Origin: Paracoccaceae bacterium
Lineage (GTDB): Bacteria; Pseudomonadota; Alphaproteobacteria; Rhodobacterales; Rhodobacteraceae
Reading direction: 5' to 3'
Length of the DNA: 64,000 nucleotides
NCBI GenBank assembly: GCA_009842205.1
Contig: VYFX01000001.1
Coordinates: forward strand, 1 to 64,000
Made by a program: the position numbers and the translations under genes
Shown here: positions 37,069 to 46,311 of the stretch, one piece after another
How positions within the stretch are numbered: the stretch's first letter is position 1
Layout: the number at the start of each line of letters is the position of its first letter
The notes under the pieces: generated by a model
The model's input: only the letters and a program-made list of their open reading frames with translations
Databases searched by the model: none
Told to the model about the DNA's origin: nothing

Positions 37069-39744
37069 ATGCCAGTAGTAGTGGTCGAATCCCCCGCAAA
37101 GGCCAAGACTATTGAAAAATACCTTGGTAAAGACTTTAAGGTTTTGGCATCTTATGGCCATGTCCGAGACTTCAAACCCAAGTATGAAGCGGTTGATCCC
37201 CAAAATAACTTCAAGGTAATATGGCAGGTACCCACTAATGCCAGGAAGCGTATCAATGCCATAATTTCCGCACTCGAATCTGACCCGAATCTGATTTTGG
37301 CAACCGACCCTGACAGGGAAGGTGAGGCCATAAGTTGGCATCTGGAGGAGATTCTCAAGACAAAATTTAGGGATATCGCAACTGGTCGCAAGAATCGTAT
37401 TTCATTCACTTCCATTACCAAGGATAGTGTACAGTCCGCATTGAAGGAACCCCGGCAGATTGATATGGATCTAGTTGATGCTTACCTTGCTCGAAGAACC
37501 ATGGATTTCCTGGTCGGATTCAATCTTTCACCCATTCTCTGGAAAAAGCTGCCTTGCGGGGCCTCTGCAGGCAGGGTACAATCCGTTTGCCTCAGGCTGG
37601 TATCGGAGCGGGAACAAAAGATTGAGCAATTCGAAAGTCGGAATTACTGGACCATCTCAGCTGCTTTCATGAATTCCAAGAAGCAGGGATTCAAGGCAAA
37701 CCTTGTTGTATTTGATGGTAAAAAATTGGGGAAATTCGGATTTGATAGTGCTGAAGCGGCATCAAATGCAGAGCAATTGCTCAAGGAATTGAAGCACTAT
37801 GAAATTCGTTCCATCATCAGCAAGGATTCCGCATTGAACCCTCCCCCACCTTTCACAACCGCAACCCTCCAGCAGGAAGCCAACAGAAAGTTGAGGTTGA
37901 AATCCACGGAAACAATGAGGGTAGCCCAGAAACTGTATGAAGCAGGACATATAACCTATATGCGAACAGATGCCATAAATATGGCACCTGGAGCGGTAAA
38001 GGAATGCCGTGATGCAGTCAACACATTGTTTGGTACGAATTACCTTTCACAAAAGCAAAGGGTTTATAAAAACAAGGCCAAAAACTCGCAGGAAGCCCAT
38101 GAGTGTATTCGACCAACAAGACTTTCCCAAAATGCCCAGGGCTTGAATATTCAAGGCGCCTCCCTCACCCAATTGGAAGCCAATCTTTATGATCTCATTT
38201 GGAAAAGGACCATTGCCACTCAAATGGCTTCGAATCTTGTAAAAAATACCAAGGTCCTGATCACATCTGAAAATCCTGACCTTGAATTGTCTGCTTCCGG
38301 GAAAGTTCAACTTTTTGATGGATTTAAAAAGGTTTACGAAGAAAGTCGGGGTGAAGCTGCCAAGGCTTCGGACAAGGATGAGAGCTTCGATAATCCTGAT
38401 TTGCCTGCCTTGTCAGAGGGAGAAACAATTAACCTCGCTAAAACCACCGTTACGGAAAACAGTACGCAACCTCCAGTCAGATTTTCCGAGGCTTCCCTAG
38501 TCAAGGCCATGGTGGATCATGGCATCGGCAGGCCTTCTACCTATTCTTCAACAATTGCGACCCTGATTGACAGGGGTTATGTGATTCCTGTACCAAAATC
38601 GAACAAATTGCAACCAACCCCATCAGGACGCGTTGTCGTTGCCTTTTTAAAAACATATTTTCCAAAGTACATGGAATATGGCTTTACTGCCGAAATGGAG
38701 GATTTGCTGGACGAGGTATCGGGAGGACGGGCAAACAAGGACCGATTTTTGTCAAATTTCTGGACCGATTTTGCACCAAAGGTAGACAATGTAAACAATC
38801 TAGACATAAAGGAAGTCATTGAGAACGTTGCTGAAGTTGTTGCGCCGCAGATTCTTGTCAATGGATCATCTTCAAAACATATCCTCACATGTCCCAATCC
38901 AAATTGCGATAATGGAAAACTTGAACTGAGGGTGTTCAAGAATACCGACCCCTACTTTTCGTGTTCCAAATGCAAGTACAATCAGCCATTCCTGTACGGC
39001 AAGGGAGGGTTTATACCACATTCCGAAGTCATGGGTAAAGATCCCGAAACCGGTAAAAACATCATTCTGAAATCGGGAAGGTTTGGCAAATTTTTTGAAA
39101 TCTCTGAAGAGCCAAGTTCAAAGTCGAAACCGAAAAGAGCCAGTATTCCTGAATCCTTCAAGGAAAATGATTATAACCTGGATCTTGCCCTGAAACTGTT
39201 TTCACTACCTAGGTTGGTTGGATCACATCCAGAAACGGGTACGGAAATAATCGCTGGTATCGGCCCCTTGGGCCCTTACCTCAAGCATGATGGCAAATAT
39301 AAAAACCTTGAAAAGGAAAGTCCCAATGAGGTATTTGAAATTGGGATTAACCGAGCCGTAAGTCTCCTGAATGAAACGACCGGTTCTGGGCACGGGAATC
39401 TGGGAGTTCACCCAGAGGGAGGAAATATTAGTCTACTTAAGGGAAGGTACGGGCCTTATCTTAAATGGAACAATATTAACGCCTCACTACCCAAATCTGT
39501 GAAACCGGATTCGCTTACACTTGAGGATGCCATTAACATCGTAAACAGCAAGGCAAATCGATCAAAAGTTACTAATCTAGGAGAACATCCACAAAAGAAA
39601 GGTCCTGTTGAATTACGTGCAGGTCGATATGGACCATATGTGTCATGGAATAAAATCAACGCTACTATTCCAAAGGATATTTTACCCAAGAATGTAAATC
39701 TGGAACTGGCTGTACAATTGATCAACAAGAAAATTAAGGGGTAG
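37069..39744 (+). CDS. topA: DNA topoisomerase I (type IA)
   Basis: Relaxes negatively supercoiled DNA. The 891-residue protein starts with the Toprim domain (VVVESPAKAKTIEKYLG; acidic triad in ATDPDREGEAISWHL), has GASAGRVQSVCLRLV, and the catalytic tyrosine at about residue 297 in ITYMRTDA. One four-cysteine zinc ribbon is present near 605-635 (CPNPNC...CSKC), followed by several repeats of the alphaproteobacterial C-terminal TopA module (GRYGPYLKW, GRYGPYVSWN). It is followed by mce with a 2-bp gap. Confidence 0.96.
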   Translation: MPVVVVESPAKAKTIEKYLGKDFKVLASYGHVRDFKPKYEAVDPQNNFKVIWQVPTNARKRINAIISALESDPNLILATDPDREGEAISWHLEEILKTKFRDIATGRKNRISFTSITKDSVQSALKEPRQIDMDLVDAYLARRTMDFLVGFNLSPILWKKLPCGASAGRVQSVCLRLVSEREQKIEQFESRNYWTISAAFMNSKKQGFKANLVVFDGKKLGKFGFDSAEAASNAEQLLKELKHYEIRSIISKDSALNPPPPFTTATLQQEANRKLRLKSTETMRVAQKLYEAGHITYMRTDAINMAPGAVKECRDAVNTLFGTNYLSQKQRVYKNKAKNSQEAHECIRPTRLSQNAQGLNIQGASLTQLEANLYDLIWKRTIATQMASNLVKNTKVLITSENPDLELSASGKVQLFDGFKKVYEESRGEAAKASDKDESFDNPDLPALSEGETINLAKTTVTENSTQPPVRFSEASLVKAMVDHGIGRPSTYSSTIATLIDRGYVIPVPKSNKLQPTPSGRVVVAFLKTYFPKYMEYGFTAEMEDLLDEVSGGRANKDRFLSNFWTDFAPKVDNVNNLDIKEVIENVAEVVAPQILVNGSSSKHILTCPNPNCDNGKLELRVFKNTDPYFSCSKCKYNQPFLYGKGGFIPHSEVMGKDPETGKNIILKSGRFGKFFEISEEPSSKSKPKRASIPESFKENDYNLDLALKLFSLPRLVGSHPETGTEIIAGIGPLGPYLKHDGKYKNLEKESPNEVFEIGINRAVSLLNETTGSGHGNLGVHPEGGNISLLKGRYGPYLKWNNINASLPKSVKPDSLTLEDAINIVNSKANRSKVTNLGEHPQKKGPVELRAGRYGPYVSWNKINATIPKDILPKNVNLELAVQLINKKIKG

Positions 39745-39746
39745 CC

Positions 39747-40145
39747 ATGATCGGGGCACTAAACCATATTGCAATCGTAGTCCCGGACCTCGAAAAGGCC
39801 ACGAGGCTATATAAAGAGGTGTTGGGTGGTAAGGTTTCCGAACCGGATGCCTTTCCCGAACATGGAGTCACGGTTGTCTTCGTTGAATTGCCAAACACCA
39901 AAATTGAATTTTTGGAACCTCTTGGCGAAAACAGCCCAATAGCTGCCTTTCTGGAGAAAAATCCATCTGGAGGAATTCATCATTTTTGTCTGGAAGTTGA
40001 TGACGTCAATGCCTCCATGAAAAAGGTCAAAGATGAAGGGTTAAGAGTACTTGGGCCTCCCAAGATTGGGGCTCATGGCAAACCGGTAATATTTCTTCAT
40101 CCCAAGGATTGTCTCGGTACGCTGGTAGAGTTTGAAGAAGGTTAG
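39747..40145 (+). CDS. mce: Methylmalonyl-CoA epimerase
   Basis: A 132-residue VOC-fold enzyme interconverting the R and S forms of methylmalonyl-CoA in propionyl-CoA breakdown. Two repeats start with LNHIAIVVPDLEKA and GGIHHFCLEVDDV, which carry metal-binding histidines, with acidic ligands in TKIEFLEPLG and GTLVEFEE. The next gene is a DUF1467 protein, the usual neighbour in Alphaproteobacteria. Confidence 0.93.
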   Translation: MIGALNHIAIVVPDLEKATRLYKEVLGGKVSEPDAFPEHGVTVVFVELPNTKIEFLEPLGENSPIAAFLEKNPSGGIHHFCLEVDDVNASMKKVKDEGLRVLGPPKIGAHGKPVIFLHPKDCLGTLVEFEEG

Positions 40146-40150
40146 ATAAA

Positions 40151-40432
40151 ATGTCCATCGCAGGAGCCGTTGTTCTGTATGCAGTTTTATGGGTTTTGTG
40201 TTTTTTCTTTTTTCTGCCGAGACAGATAAAAACCCAGAAGGAATCAGGTAAGATTGAATTGGGAACTCCCCATTCCGCACCGACAAACACCCGGCTAAAG
40301 TCCAAGGCACTTTGGACAACCCTTGTTACGACCCTCGTGTGGTTAATAATTTGTATCGTGCTTATCTACGGCGATTTGCAAATTAAGGATATCGACTTTT
40401 TTGGCCGATGGGGTGACGGTAGTTATGGCTAG
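40151..40432 (+). CDS. DUF1467 family membrane protein
   Basis: A 93-residue protein with two membrane helices (about 5-25 and 55-75) and the family-typical FFFFLPRQIKTQKESG and GTPHSAP stretches between them. Function is unknown. It lies 5 bp after mce, an arrangement widely conserved in Alphaproteobacteria. Confidence 0.85.
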   Translation: MSIAGAVVLYAVLWVLCFFFFLPRQIKTQKESGKIELGTPHSAPTNTRLKSKALWTTLVTTLVWLIICIVLIYGDLQIKDIDFFGRWGDGSYG

Positions 40433-40501
40433 GATTTACTACCATTCCAGTATAAATCTTCAAGATAATCACCCGCCAAAAAACCTGCCTGATCAGGTAA
40501 G

Positions 40502-41119
40502 ATGATAGAAACACAGGAAATCAGGGATGCAGCAAGTGTCATCTTGCTACGAAATGAACTGGAATCCCCCAAAATCCTGATGGGCAAGAGGGGCAAAAAT
40601 GCTGTATTCATGCCAAATAAATACGTCTTTCCGGGAGGTTCACTTGAACCGAGTGATTTTGAATCGCCCTTGAATTCTAATCATCAAATTCGGAATTATG
40701 AAAAACTGTCCATTCAAACTGACCGGGATTTGGCCCAGCCGCTTGTCAACTGTGCCCTCCGTGAGCTGGAAGAAGAAACAGGGATAGGGATTAGGTCCAT
40801 TGATTTGCAGGAATATACCATGGGATTTATTCTGAGGGCCATTACCCCACCTGGAATGACGAGGAGATTTGATACCCGGTTTTTTCTCTGCAAGTTAAAT
40901 GAAATGTTTGAATCCAGCCAGTTCAACTACTTTGGCAATGCATCTGGGGAACTTTCAGAACTTCACTGGTTTGATCTTCAGGAAGCATTGGATCTGGATT
41001 TAGCCGCCATCACTCGAAACGTGATACTCTTCGTAAATGAAATTTTTGATCAAGGCATGGAGTTGAAACGATTACCATTCTATCGCGAAGGATCGTTTGA
41101 GGAATTAACTTTTATATAA
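40502..41119 (+). CDS. NUDIX hydrolase
   Basis: A 205-residue NUDIX protein. The NUDIX box is split by an insertion: PGGSLEPSDF starts it and ALRELEEETGIGI holds the REx2EEx-Gly core that binds magnesium. The insertion between these halves is typical of the CoA/acyl-CoA pyrophosphatase-like branch (NUDT7/19-like). It could trim acyl-CoA or related diphosphates; this is inference. It is the last plus-strand gene before the catabolic island. Confidence 0.85.
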   Translation: MIETQEIRDAASVILLRNELESPKILMGKRGKNAVFMPNKYVFPGGSLEPSDFESPLNSNHQIRNYEKLSIQTDRDLAQPLVNCALRELEEETGIGIRSIDLQEYTMGFILRAITPPGMTRRFDTRFFLCKLNEMFESSQFNYFGNASGELSELHWFDLQEALDLDLAAITRNVILFVNEIFDQGMELKRLPFYREGSFEELTFI

Positions 41120-41345
41120 GATTGAGGTAAGCTAGGTAAATTCTGTTAGCCCAACACATAGCTGTACACAATAGTAATCCCTCAATTGGTAAAGCAAAAA
41201 GAGTACTGTTGTCTTTATTCAGCCGAGAAGTTGATACAAAGGGTTATAACGATTTTTCGAATGTGCTATTCCAATATATTTTTGGTATGGGCAGTGGTGT
41301 AGACGTTCTATGATTTTGTAATTCACCCACAAGAAATAGAGAAGA

Positions 41346-42548
41346 TCACAATCCCCATCCTAAATAGGCATCTACTCCACCATTACGAACAATCTCCAAA
41401 TCCTCAGGAGAGTTCTTAAGATACCCGGGTTTTGAAAGTACCTTTTGAAGAGCTTCTCGCACAATTTCTGCTTGCCCCGGTTTTAAATTACAAGGGTCGA
41501 GTTGGAAATATCCCAATTCTACTTCATGGTTTCTTACGATTATGGCAGGTTCAAGTTCGGACAGGGACCGAGCAACAGCTATTGCGTTTGCACCAAAGAT
41601 GGCTTCATCGATCTCAATCTGCAAGCGCTCAAGTGGATTGCCAGTAGGATCAGGGACTACCCGAGTGAAGACTCCAGGCAAACCTGAGATAGCATTCAGC
41701 CAATGCTCCAAGGTCTCGTTTTCCTGAGCACGAATGGTTTCATGGTCTCGTTTTTCCCACTCTTCCAAGGCTTCGATAGTACCGAATATGCTTTCCTTTC
41801 CGATTTTCATTCCTCGCCCAATACCGATGTTTTGGAGATACGCTGCACGAACAAGATCACGCTTACCCGCAACTATTCCAGATGTCGGTCCCCCAAGAAA
41901 TTTATGGCCAGAGTAAACAACAATGTCAGCTCCAGCCTCAATAAAACCCCTCAAGTCGTATTCGGAAGCTGCATCAACAATTACTGGGACACCTGAATCA
42001 TGACACAATTGAATAAACCTTTGAAGGGGGCATTGACCATAGTGAACAGTATGATGTGAAACAACAAACAGGCCAGCGGCAGTTGACGATGTCAAGCCTC
42101 CTTTGACTTGATGATCCATACACAATGTCGATTGCCCAACCGACTTTACCTTGGCTCCTGTAAGAGTTATAGCCTGTTCTATTGGGGCTCCATAACCACA
42201 AAGGTGTCCAGCTTGAATAACAATTTCATTACATGGTCCGGGATCGACCGGGAGTGCTTCTACCCGACTTGGGTCAACTCCAGTCATACAAGCTGCAATT
42301 GAAAGTGATATTCCAGCACTGGCTGATGCAGTAAGAAACCCTGCTTCTGCACCAGTTGAGTGCTCAATTGCTGTACTTGCCAAAGCCTGCGCTTCATGAA
42401 TTGAAACAAAATGACTCATCGCTTCAGCTGTAGCATTGACGATTGGAGTAGAAGCAATTGATGCTCCCAGGCCTGTCATGGTTCCCGAAACATTAATCAA
42501 CGGTTTGAGATTATATTTCTTATGCCATGCAAAGTCTTGTTGAGCCAT
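41346..42548 (-). CDS. SelA-like PLP-dependent lyase/transferase
   Basis: A 400-residue fold-type I PLP enzyme related to selenocysteine synthase SelA and to D-glucosaminate-6-phosphate ammonia-lyase (DgaE/EF_0838 type). LINVSGTMTGLGAS at the start, VIVDAASEYDLR with the PLP-ring Asp, and VYSGHKFLGGPTSGI with the Schiff-base Lys216 are clear. No selA/selC system accompanies it, so selenocysteine synthesis is unlikely. It diverges from the transporter operon, which carries an amidohydrolase of the type normally paired with such proteins. Together they suggest deacylation followed by beta-elimination of an amino acid or amino-sugar acid. Confidence 0.8.
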   Translation of the reverse strand: MAQQDFAWHKKYNLKPLINVSGTMTGLGASIASTPIVNATAEAMSHFVSIHEAQALASTAIEHSTGAEAGFLTASASAGISLSIAACMTGVDPSRVEALPVDPGPCNEIVIQAGHLCGYGAPIEQAITLTGAKVKSVGQSTLCMDHQVKGGLTSSTAAGLFVVSHHTVHYGQCPLQRFIQLCHDSGVPVIVDAASEYDLRGFIEAGADIVVYSGHKFLGGPTSGIVAGKRDLVRAAYLQNIGIGRGMKIGKESIFGTIEALEEWEKRDHETIRAQENETLEHWLNAISGLPGVFTRVVPDPTGNPLERLQIEIDEAIFGANAIAVARSLSELEPAIIVRNHEVELGYFQLDPCNLKPGQAEIVREALQKVLSKPGYLKNSPEDLEIVRNGGVDAYLGWGL

Positions 42549-42917
42549 TTGTTAACCTATCCCTGATATAAGATAAAAGACAAGACCCGGCAGAGTATTA
42601 ACCACACTGATTTGGCTTAGAATCATTAAACTGGAAATTAACCCATCGGGCAGAAATCATGGTACCAAAAAATCGCTTCCTTTCAACTTTAAATTTATGG
42701 GCATATGGGTTTAACACACTACGGTATTGTTTTGTTTCAAAAACTATTGGTGCAGAGTCATATCCTTGAGAGCTAAGATCGAAAGCCCTTTGAACTAGCG
42801 AGGTTTTTTGTACGATTAGTGAGTAGGTATGGGTATATGAATTTTTGTTGACAGCAAAATTAATCAATGATATATTTCCCTTATTAAGATATTAATTACT
42901 TTATAATGGAGGTATTA
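42549..42917. other. Divergent intergenic region with the transporter promoter
   Basis: A 369-bp AT-rich spacer between the SelA-like gene and the dipeptide-type transporter operon. It holds a strong plus-strand promoter at 42848-42876 and GGAGG before the transporter start. An 89-codon minus-strand frame (42598-42867) has a TTG start inside that promoter and no family match I know, so I do not call it a gene. It probably also contains the operator for the IclR regulator, which I cannot place. Confidence 0.5.
42848..42876 (+). promoter_or_regulatory. Sigma-70 promoter of the dipeptide-type ABC operon
   Basis: A perfect TTGACA (42848-42853), 17-base spacer and TATATT (42871-42876). The start point should lie near 42883, giving a leader of about 35 bases with GGAGG 6 bases before the ATG at 42918. 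Confidence 0.75.
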
Positions 42918-44444
42918 ATGAAAAAGTTAACCCGTTTTACAAAAAAGGCCCTTTTAGTGGCGGTTTTACTCGCTATCCCGTGGTCCCCGGCTTTCGCGAA
43001 ATCAACAATAACTGTCGCTCTAATCGGTGAGGCTGACACTTTCGATCCGATGATTTCAACGAAAGATATCGTGAGTCAGGTCACACAACACTTTGTTGAA
43101 ACTTTGTATACATTTGACAGTTCATGGAACGTGGCCCCATTGCTGGCTGTCGATTTGCCCGAAATTTCAAATGGTGGAACTGAATACCGAATAGAAATTC
43201 GGGATGGAATCACTTTTCACAATGGCTCGGATTTGGACTCAGGTGATGTTGTTGCCTCGTTGAACCGATGGTTGGAGGTCGCACCGCGAGGTCGTGGAAT
43301 TGCTGATCGTGTTGCCTCAATTGAAGCCACAGGACCGCTGGAAGTAACAATAACAATGAATGCTCCATACTCACCGCTTCTATCCTTGTTGGCATTTTCC
43401 AACTCGGCGGCTGTGATTTATCCTGAAGAAATAATTTCTGAGTCAATTGATAACATCATTGGTACAGGACCTTACACTATCGGTGAACATGTGCCAGATC
43501 AATATTTGCAGCTTGTACGATTTGATGATTATGTCAGTCGTTCTGAACCTTCTAATGGGCATGCTGGTGCCCGACAGCAAATTCCCGATGAAATCCGTAT
43601 TATTCCAGTAGCAGATCCAAACACACGAGTTGAGGGGCTGGTTTCAGGTCAATTCGATTTTGCAGATGCCCTACCGGCAGAGTCACTTGAGCGAGTGGCG
43701 GATAGTGATGTTGCTGAGCCAGTACTGCTTAAACCGTTTGGCTGGCCGATTTGGGCTATCAATCACAAGGCAGGGCTATTGACCGATAAAAATCTGCGGC
43801 TTGCCCTTCAGGCAGCACTTCCAATTGATGATATGCTTTACGCAGCATTAGGAAGTGAAGAGTTCTTTTTGGTTGATGCTTCACTATTTCCTGATGGTTG
43901 GGTTTGGAATAATGATGCTGGTGTTGAGTATTACAATCAGAATGATCCAGCTACAGCGCGTTCGCATCTTGATGCGGCCGGTTATGATGGTACACCCCTT
44001 CGGATTTTGACATCTCGCCAGTATGAATTTCATTTCAAGATGGCGGAGGTAGCTAAAGTTGCCCTGGAGGCTTCAGGATTTACTGTTCAGATGGATGTTG
44101 TTGACTGGGCAACCCTTGGACAGAGGCGCAATGATCCTGCTTTGTGGGATGTCTACATCACGCACTCACCATTTCTACCGGAACCAGCTCTAACCAGCCT
44201 CTGGTCTGTTACAGCCCGTACAGGTTGGGGGAACGCAGAGAAAGAGGCTACCCTTGCTCAATTCACTTCCGAGACAGATCTAGCTAAGCGTCAAATGCTT
44301 TTTTCTGAATTGCAAAGATTGAACTTTGAAGACGTTGGGTTTATAAAGATTGGTGGATTTAATGCATTGATGGGTCAACGTAAAGGTTTGGAAGGTGTAC
44401 CAGCTAATCCATGGCCATTCTTCTGGAATGCATCAGTTCAATAG
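42918..44444 (+). CDS. Dipeptide/oligopeptide-type ABC transporter substrate-binding protein
   Basis: A periplasmic family 5 binding protein of about 508 residues. A Sec signal peptide (MKKLTRFTKK, hydrophobic core, cleavage after SPAFA) is followed by VALIGEADTFDPM, the typical family opening, and LPEISNGGTEYRIEIRDGITFHNG. It should bind a peptide-like or acylated amino compound taken up by the downstream permeases. The ATG at 42918, behind GGAGG, is preferred over an in-frame start at 42906. A strong stem-loop follows its stop codon. Confidence 0.92.
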   Translation: MKKLTRFTKKALLVAVLLAIPWSPAFAKSTITVALIGEADTFDPMISTKDIVSQVTQHFVETLYTFDSSWNVAPLLAVDLPEISNGGTEYRIEIRDGITFHNGSDLDSGDVVASLNRWLEVAPRGRGIADRVASIEATGPLEVTITMNAPYSPLLSLLAFSNSAAVIYPEEIISESIDNIIGTGPYTIGEHVPDQYLQLVRFDDYVSRSEPSNGHAGARQQIPDEIRIIPVADPNTRVEGLVSGQFDFADALPAESLERVADSDVAEPVLLKPFGWPIWAINHKAGLLTDKNLRLALQAALPIDDMLYAALGSEEFFLVDASLFPDGWVWNNDAGVEYYNQNDPATARSHLDAAGYDGTPLRILTSRQYEFHFKMAEVAKVALEASGFTVQMDVVDWATLGQRRNDPALWDVYITHSPFLPEPALTSLWSVTARTGWGNAEKEATLAQFTSETDLAKRQMLFSELQRLNFEDVGFIKIGGFNALMGQRKGLEGVPANPWPFFWNASVQ

Positions 44445-44458
44445 CTGTATTCAAAACT

Positions 44459-44484
44459 GGGCGGCTGTCAACTGGTGGCCGCCC
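44459..44484 (+). repeat. Stem-loop after the substrate-binding protein gene
   Basis: GGGCGGC (44459-44465) and GCCGCCC (44478-44484) form a 7-bp GC-only stem with a 12-base loop. On the plus strand it is followed by A residues, not T, so it is not an intrinsic terminator. At this position it likely protects the 3' end of the binding-protein mRNA and lowers expression of the permeases. Confidence 0.6.
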
Positions 44485-44511
44485 AAAAAAACCAAATGCG
44501 GAGTACTTTAG

Positions 44512-45453
44512 ATTAAGCGTTACCTTATCAGACGCCTTTTCGGTATGGGTATGGTAGTCTTGATTGTGCTTACCATTGCCTTTTTTATTGTAAGACTTGC
44601 TCCAGGTGATCCGGCAGCTTTGATGCTTGGTCCGGATGCCACCCCAGAACAAGCCGAGGAATTACGGTCACGACTTGGTTTGGACCAACCCATCATAATA
44701 CAGTATGCTTCATTTATTATTAGTGCGGTAAAAGGAGATCTTGGGCAGTCCATCTTTTTTAACCAGCCAGTCACTCAAGTGCTTAAATCTCGTGCCGAAC
44801 CCACAGTTTTTCTTTCATTATTCTCGTTAATCATAGCGCTTGTTGTTGCTGTTCCAATCGGAATTTATGCAGCATATAGACGCGGTAGTTTTTTTGATCA
44901 ATCAGTCATCTCCATTGCAATGCTGGCAGCTTCAGTACCCAGTTTTTGGACTGGACTTATGGCACAACGATGGCTTGCTACAGAATATGGATGGTTCCCT
45001 GCTTCAGGCTATGGAGGTCCTGATACTGTTTTTATAGACCGCATGGTGTACCTTGTACTTCCTGCTTTGGTGCTTGGAGTTGTCAATTCTGCTCTAATAC
45101 TAAGATTTACCCGTGCCTCGATGCTGGATGTTTTAAGTGAGGATTACATTCGTACAGCCCGCTCAAAAGGTATGCGGGAACCACGAGTCGTACTTCGTCA
45201 TGGACTCCGTAATGCAGGAATACCAATAATTACCGTTATTGGCCTAACTTTTGCACTCCTTGTATCGGGTGCGGTAGTGACTGAGCGGGTTTTTAATATT
45301 CCGGGGATGGGTAATCTCGTAGTCAATGCTGTATTGAGGCGAGACTATCCTGTTATACAGGGAACATTGATTGTGGTTGCTGTTACTTATGTCATTATAA
45401 ATCTTGTAACCGATCTTCTTTACCTACTTGTTGATAAAAGGGTTCAATACTGA
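44512..45453 (+). CDS. DppB-type ABC transporter permease, probable ATT start
   Basis: A permease of the dipeptide family with six membrane helices, the FIVRLAPGDPAALMLG motif after helix 1 and the EAA-type loop near TARSKGMREPRVVLRHGLRNA. From the ATG at 44545 it has 302 residues and lacks the family's basic start. The frame is open upstream to 44512 and reads KRYLIRRLFG, which fits the conserved N-terminus of DppB proteins. The only start-like codon there is ATT at 44512, with GGAG 8 bases upstream, while 44545 has no Shine-Dalgarno. I therefore prefer the ATT start. The stop shares one base with the next ATG. Confidence 0.88.
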   Translation: MKRYLIRRLFGMGMVVLIVLTIAFFIVRLAPGDPAALMLGPDATPEQAEELRSRLGLDQPIIIQYASFIISAVKGDLGQSIFFNQPVTQVLKSRAEPTVFLSLFSLIIALVVAVPIGIYAAYRRGSFFDQSVISIAMLAASVPSFWTGLMAQRWLATEYGWFPASGYGGPDTVFIDRMVYLVLPALVLGVVNSALILRFTRASMLDVLSEDYIRTARSKGMREPRVVLRHGLRNAGIPIITVIGLTFALLVSGAVVTERVFNIPGMGNLVVNAVLRRDYPVIQGTLIVVAVTYVIINLVTDLLYLLVDKRVQY

Positions 45454-46310
45454 TGGAGGGACAGGGACTATATGCCGAACGGAAGGTGTTTTCACTTGTA
45501 CTGGAACGCCGCTCGTCAGCCTTGGCTCTTCTTTTTTTTGTGCTTGTTCTTATCCTGGTATTCTTGGCACCAATTATTGCCCCAACAGATCCATATCTGA
45601 TGTCAGTAAGACAACGGTTGACTCCACCTGGAGACAGTTTTTTTCTTGGGTCTGATGCCTTTGGTAGGGATGTCTTGTCAAGGCTTCTTTATGCCGGCCG
45701 AGTATCATTAATGATAGGAGCTGGTGTTGCTTTATCATCTTCCATCCTTGGAGTTCTAATTGGTTTGATGGCCGGTTTTTTTAGAAATCTTGATGGACTC
45801 ATTTCCAGAATAATTGATGCGATGATGGCCTTCCCCGATATATTGCTGGCAATTTCCCTGGTAGCAATTCTGGGTGGCTCGATGATTAATGTCATCATAG
45901 CCCTATCGATTGTTTATACTCCTCGAATTGCCCGCATAGTACGAGCTTCAACTCTTGTTATTCGAGAACTCCCATATGTTGAAGCCGCCCGTTCGCTAGG
46001 CTCTTCTACCGTATATGTGCTTACAAGGCATGTACTTTTGAATATCCTGTCCCCCATCATTGTGCAAGCCACATTCATATTTGTCTATGCCATGCTTGCC
46101 GAGGCAGGACTCTCTTTTCTTGGCGTAGGAGTTGATCCCTCAACTCCTACTTGGGGAATTATGATCAACGAAGGACGTCAATACATTGATCAAGCACCCT
46201 ATTTGATTTTATTCCCGGGTTTGGCGATCTCATTTTCAGTACTCAGTCTCCAACTTGTCGGTGATGGACTCAGAGATGCCCTCGACCCAAGAATTGCAAG
46301 GCAAATGTAA
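45453..46310 (+). CDS. DppC-type ABC transporter permease
   Basis: The partner permease, 285 residues with six helices. The family opening APIIAPTDPYLMSVRQRLTPPG, FFLGSDAFGRDVLSRLLYAGRVSL and the EAA-type loop YVEAARSLGSSTVYVLTRHVLLN are clear. Its start overlaps the DppB stop by one base. It ends just before the amidohydrolase gene. Confidence 0.93.
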   Translation: MEGQGLYAERKVFSLVLERRSSALALLFFVLVLILVFLAPIIAPTDPYLMSVRQRLTPPGDSFFLGSDAFGRDVLSRLLYAGRVSLMIGAGVALSSSILGVLIGLMAGFFRNLDGLISRIIDAMMAFPDILLAISLVAILGGSMINVIIALSIVYTPRIARIVRASTLVIRELPYVEAARSLGSSTVYVLTRHVLLNILSPIIVQATFIFVYAMLAEAGLSFLGVGVDPSTPTWGIMINEGRQYIDQAPYLILFPGLAISFSVLSLQLVGDGLRDALDPRIARQM

Positions 46311-46311
46311 G

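Noticed and set aside
41140-41313. 57-codon open frame after the NUDIX gene
   Set aside because: It has no ATG, GTG or TTG near its beginning and no recognisable family; a decayed gene fragment is possible but unsupported.
42598-42867. 89-codon minus-strand frame between the SelA-like gene and the ABC operon
   Set aside because: It starts with TTG inside a strong plus-strand promoter, has no good ribosome site and resembles no family I know. I treat it as chance, with low certainty.
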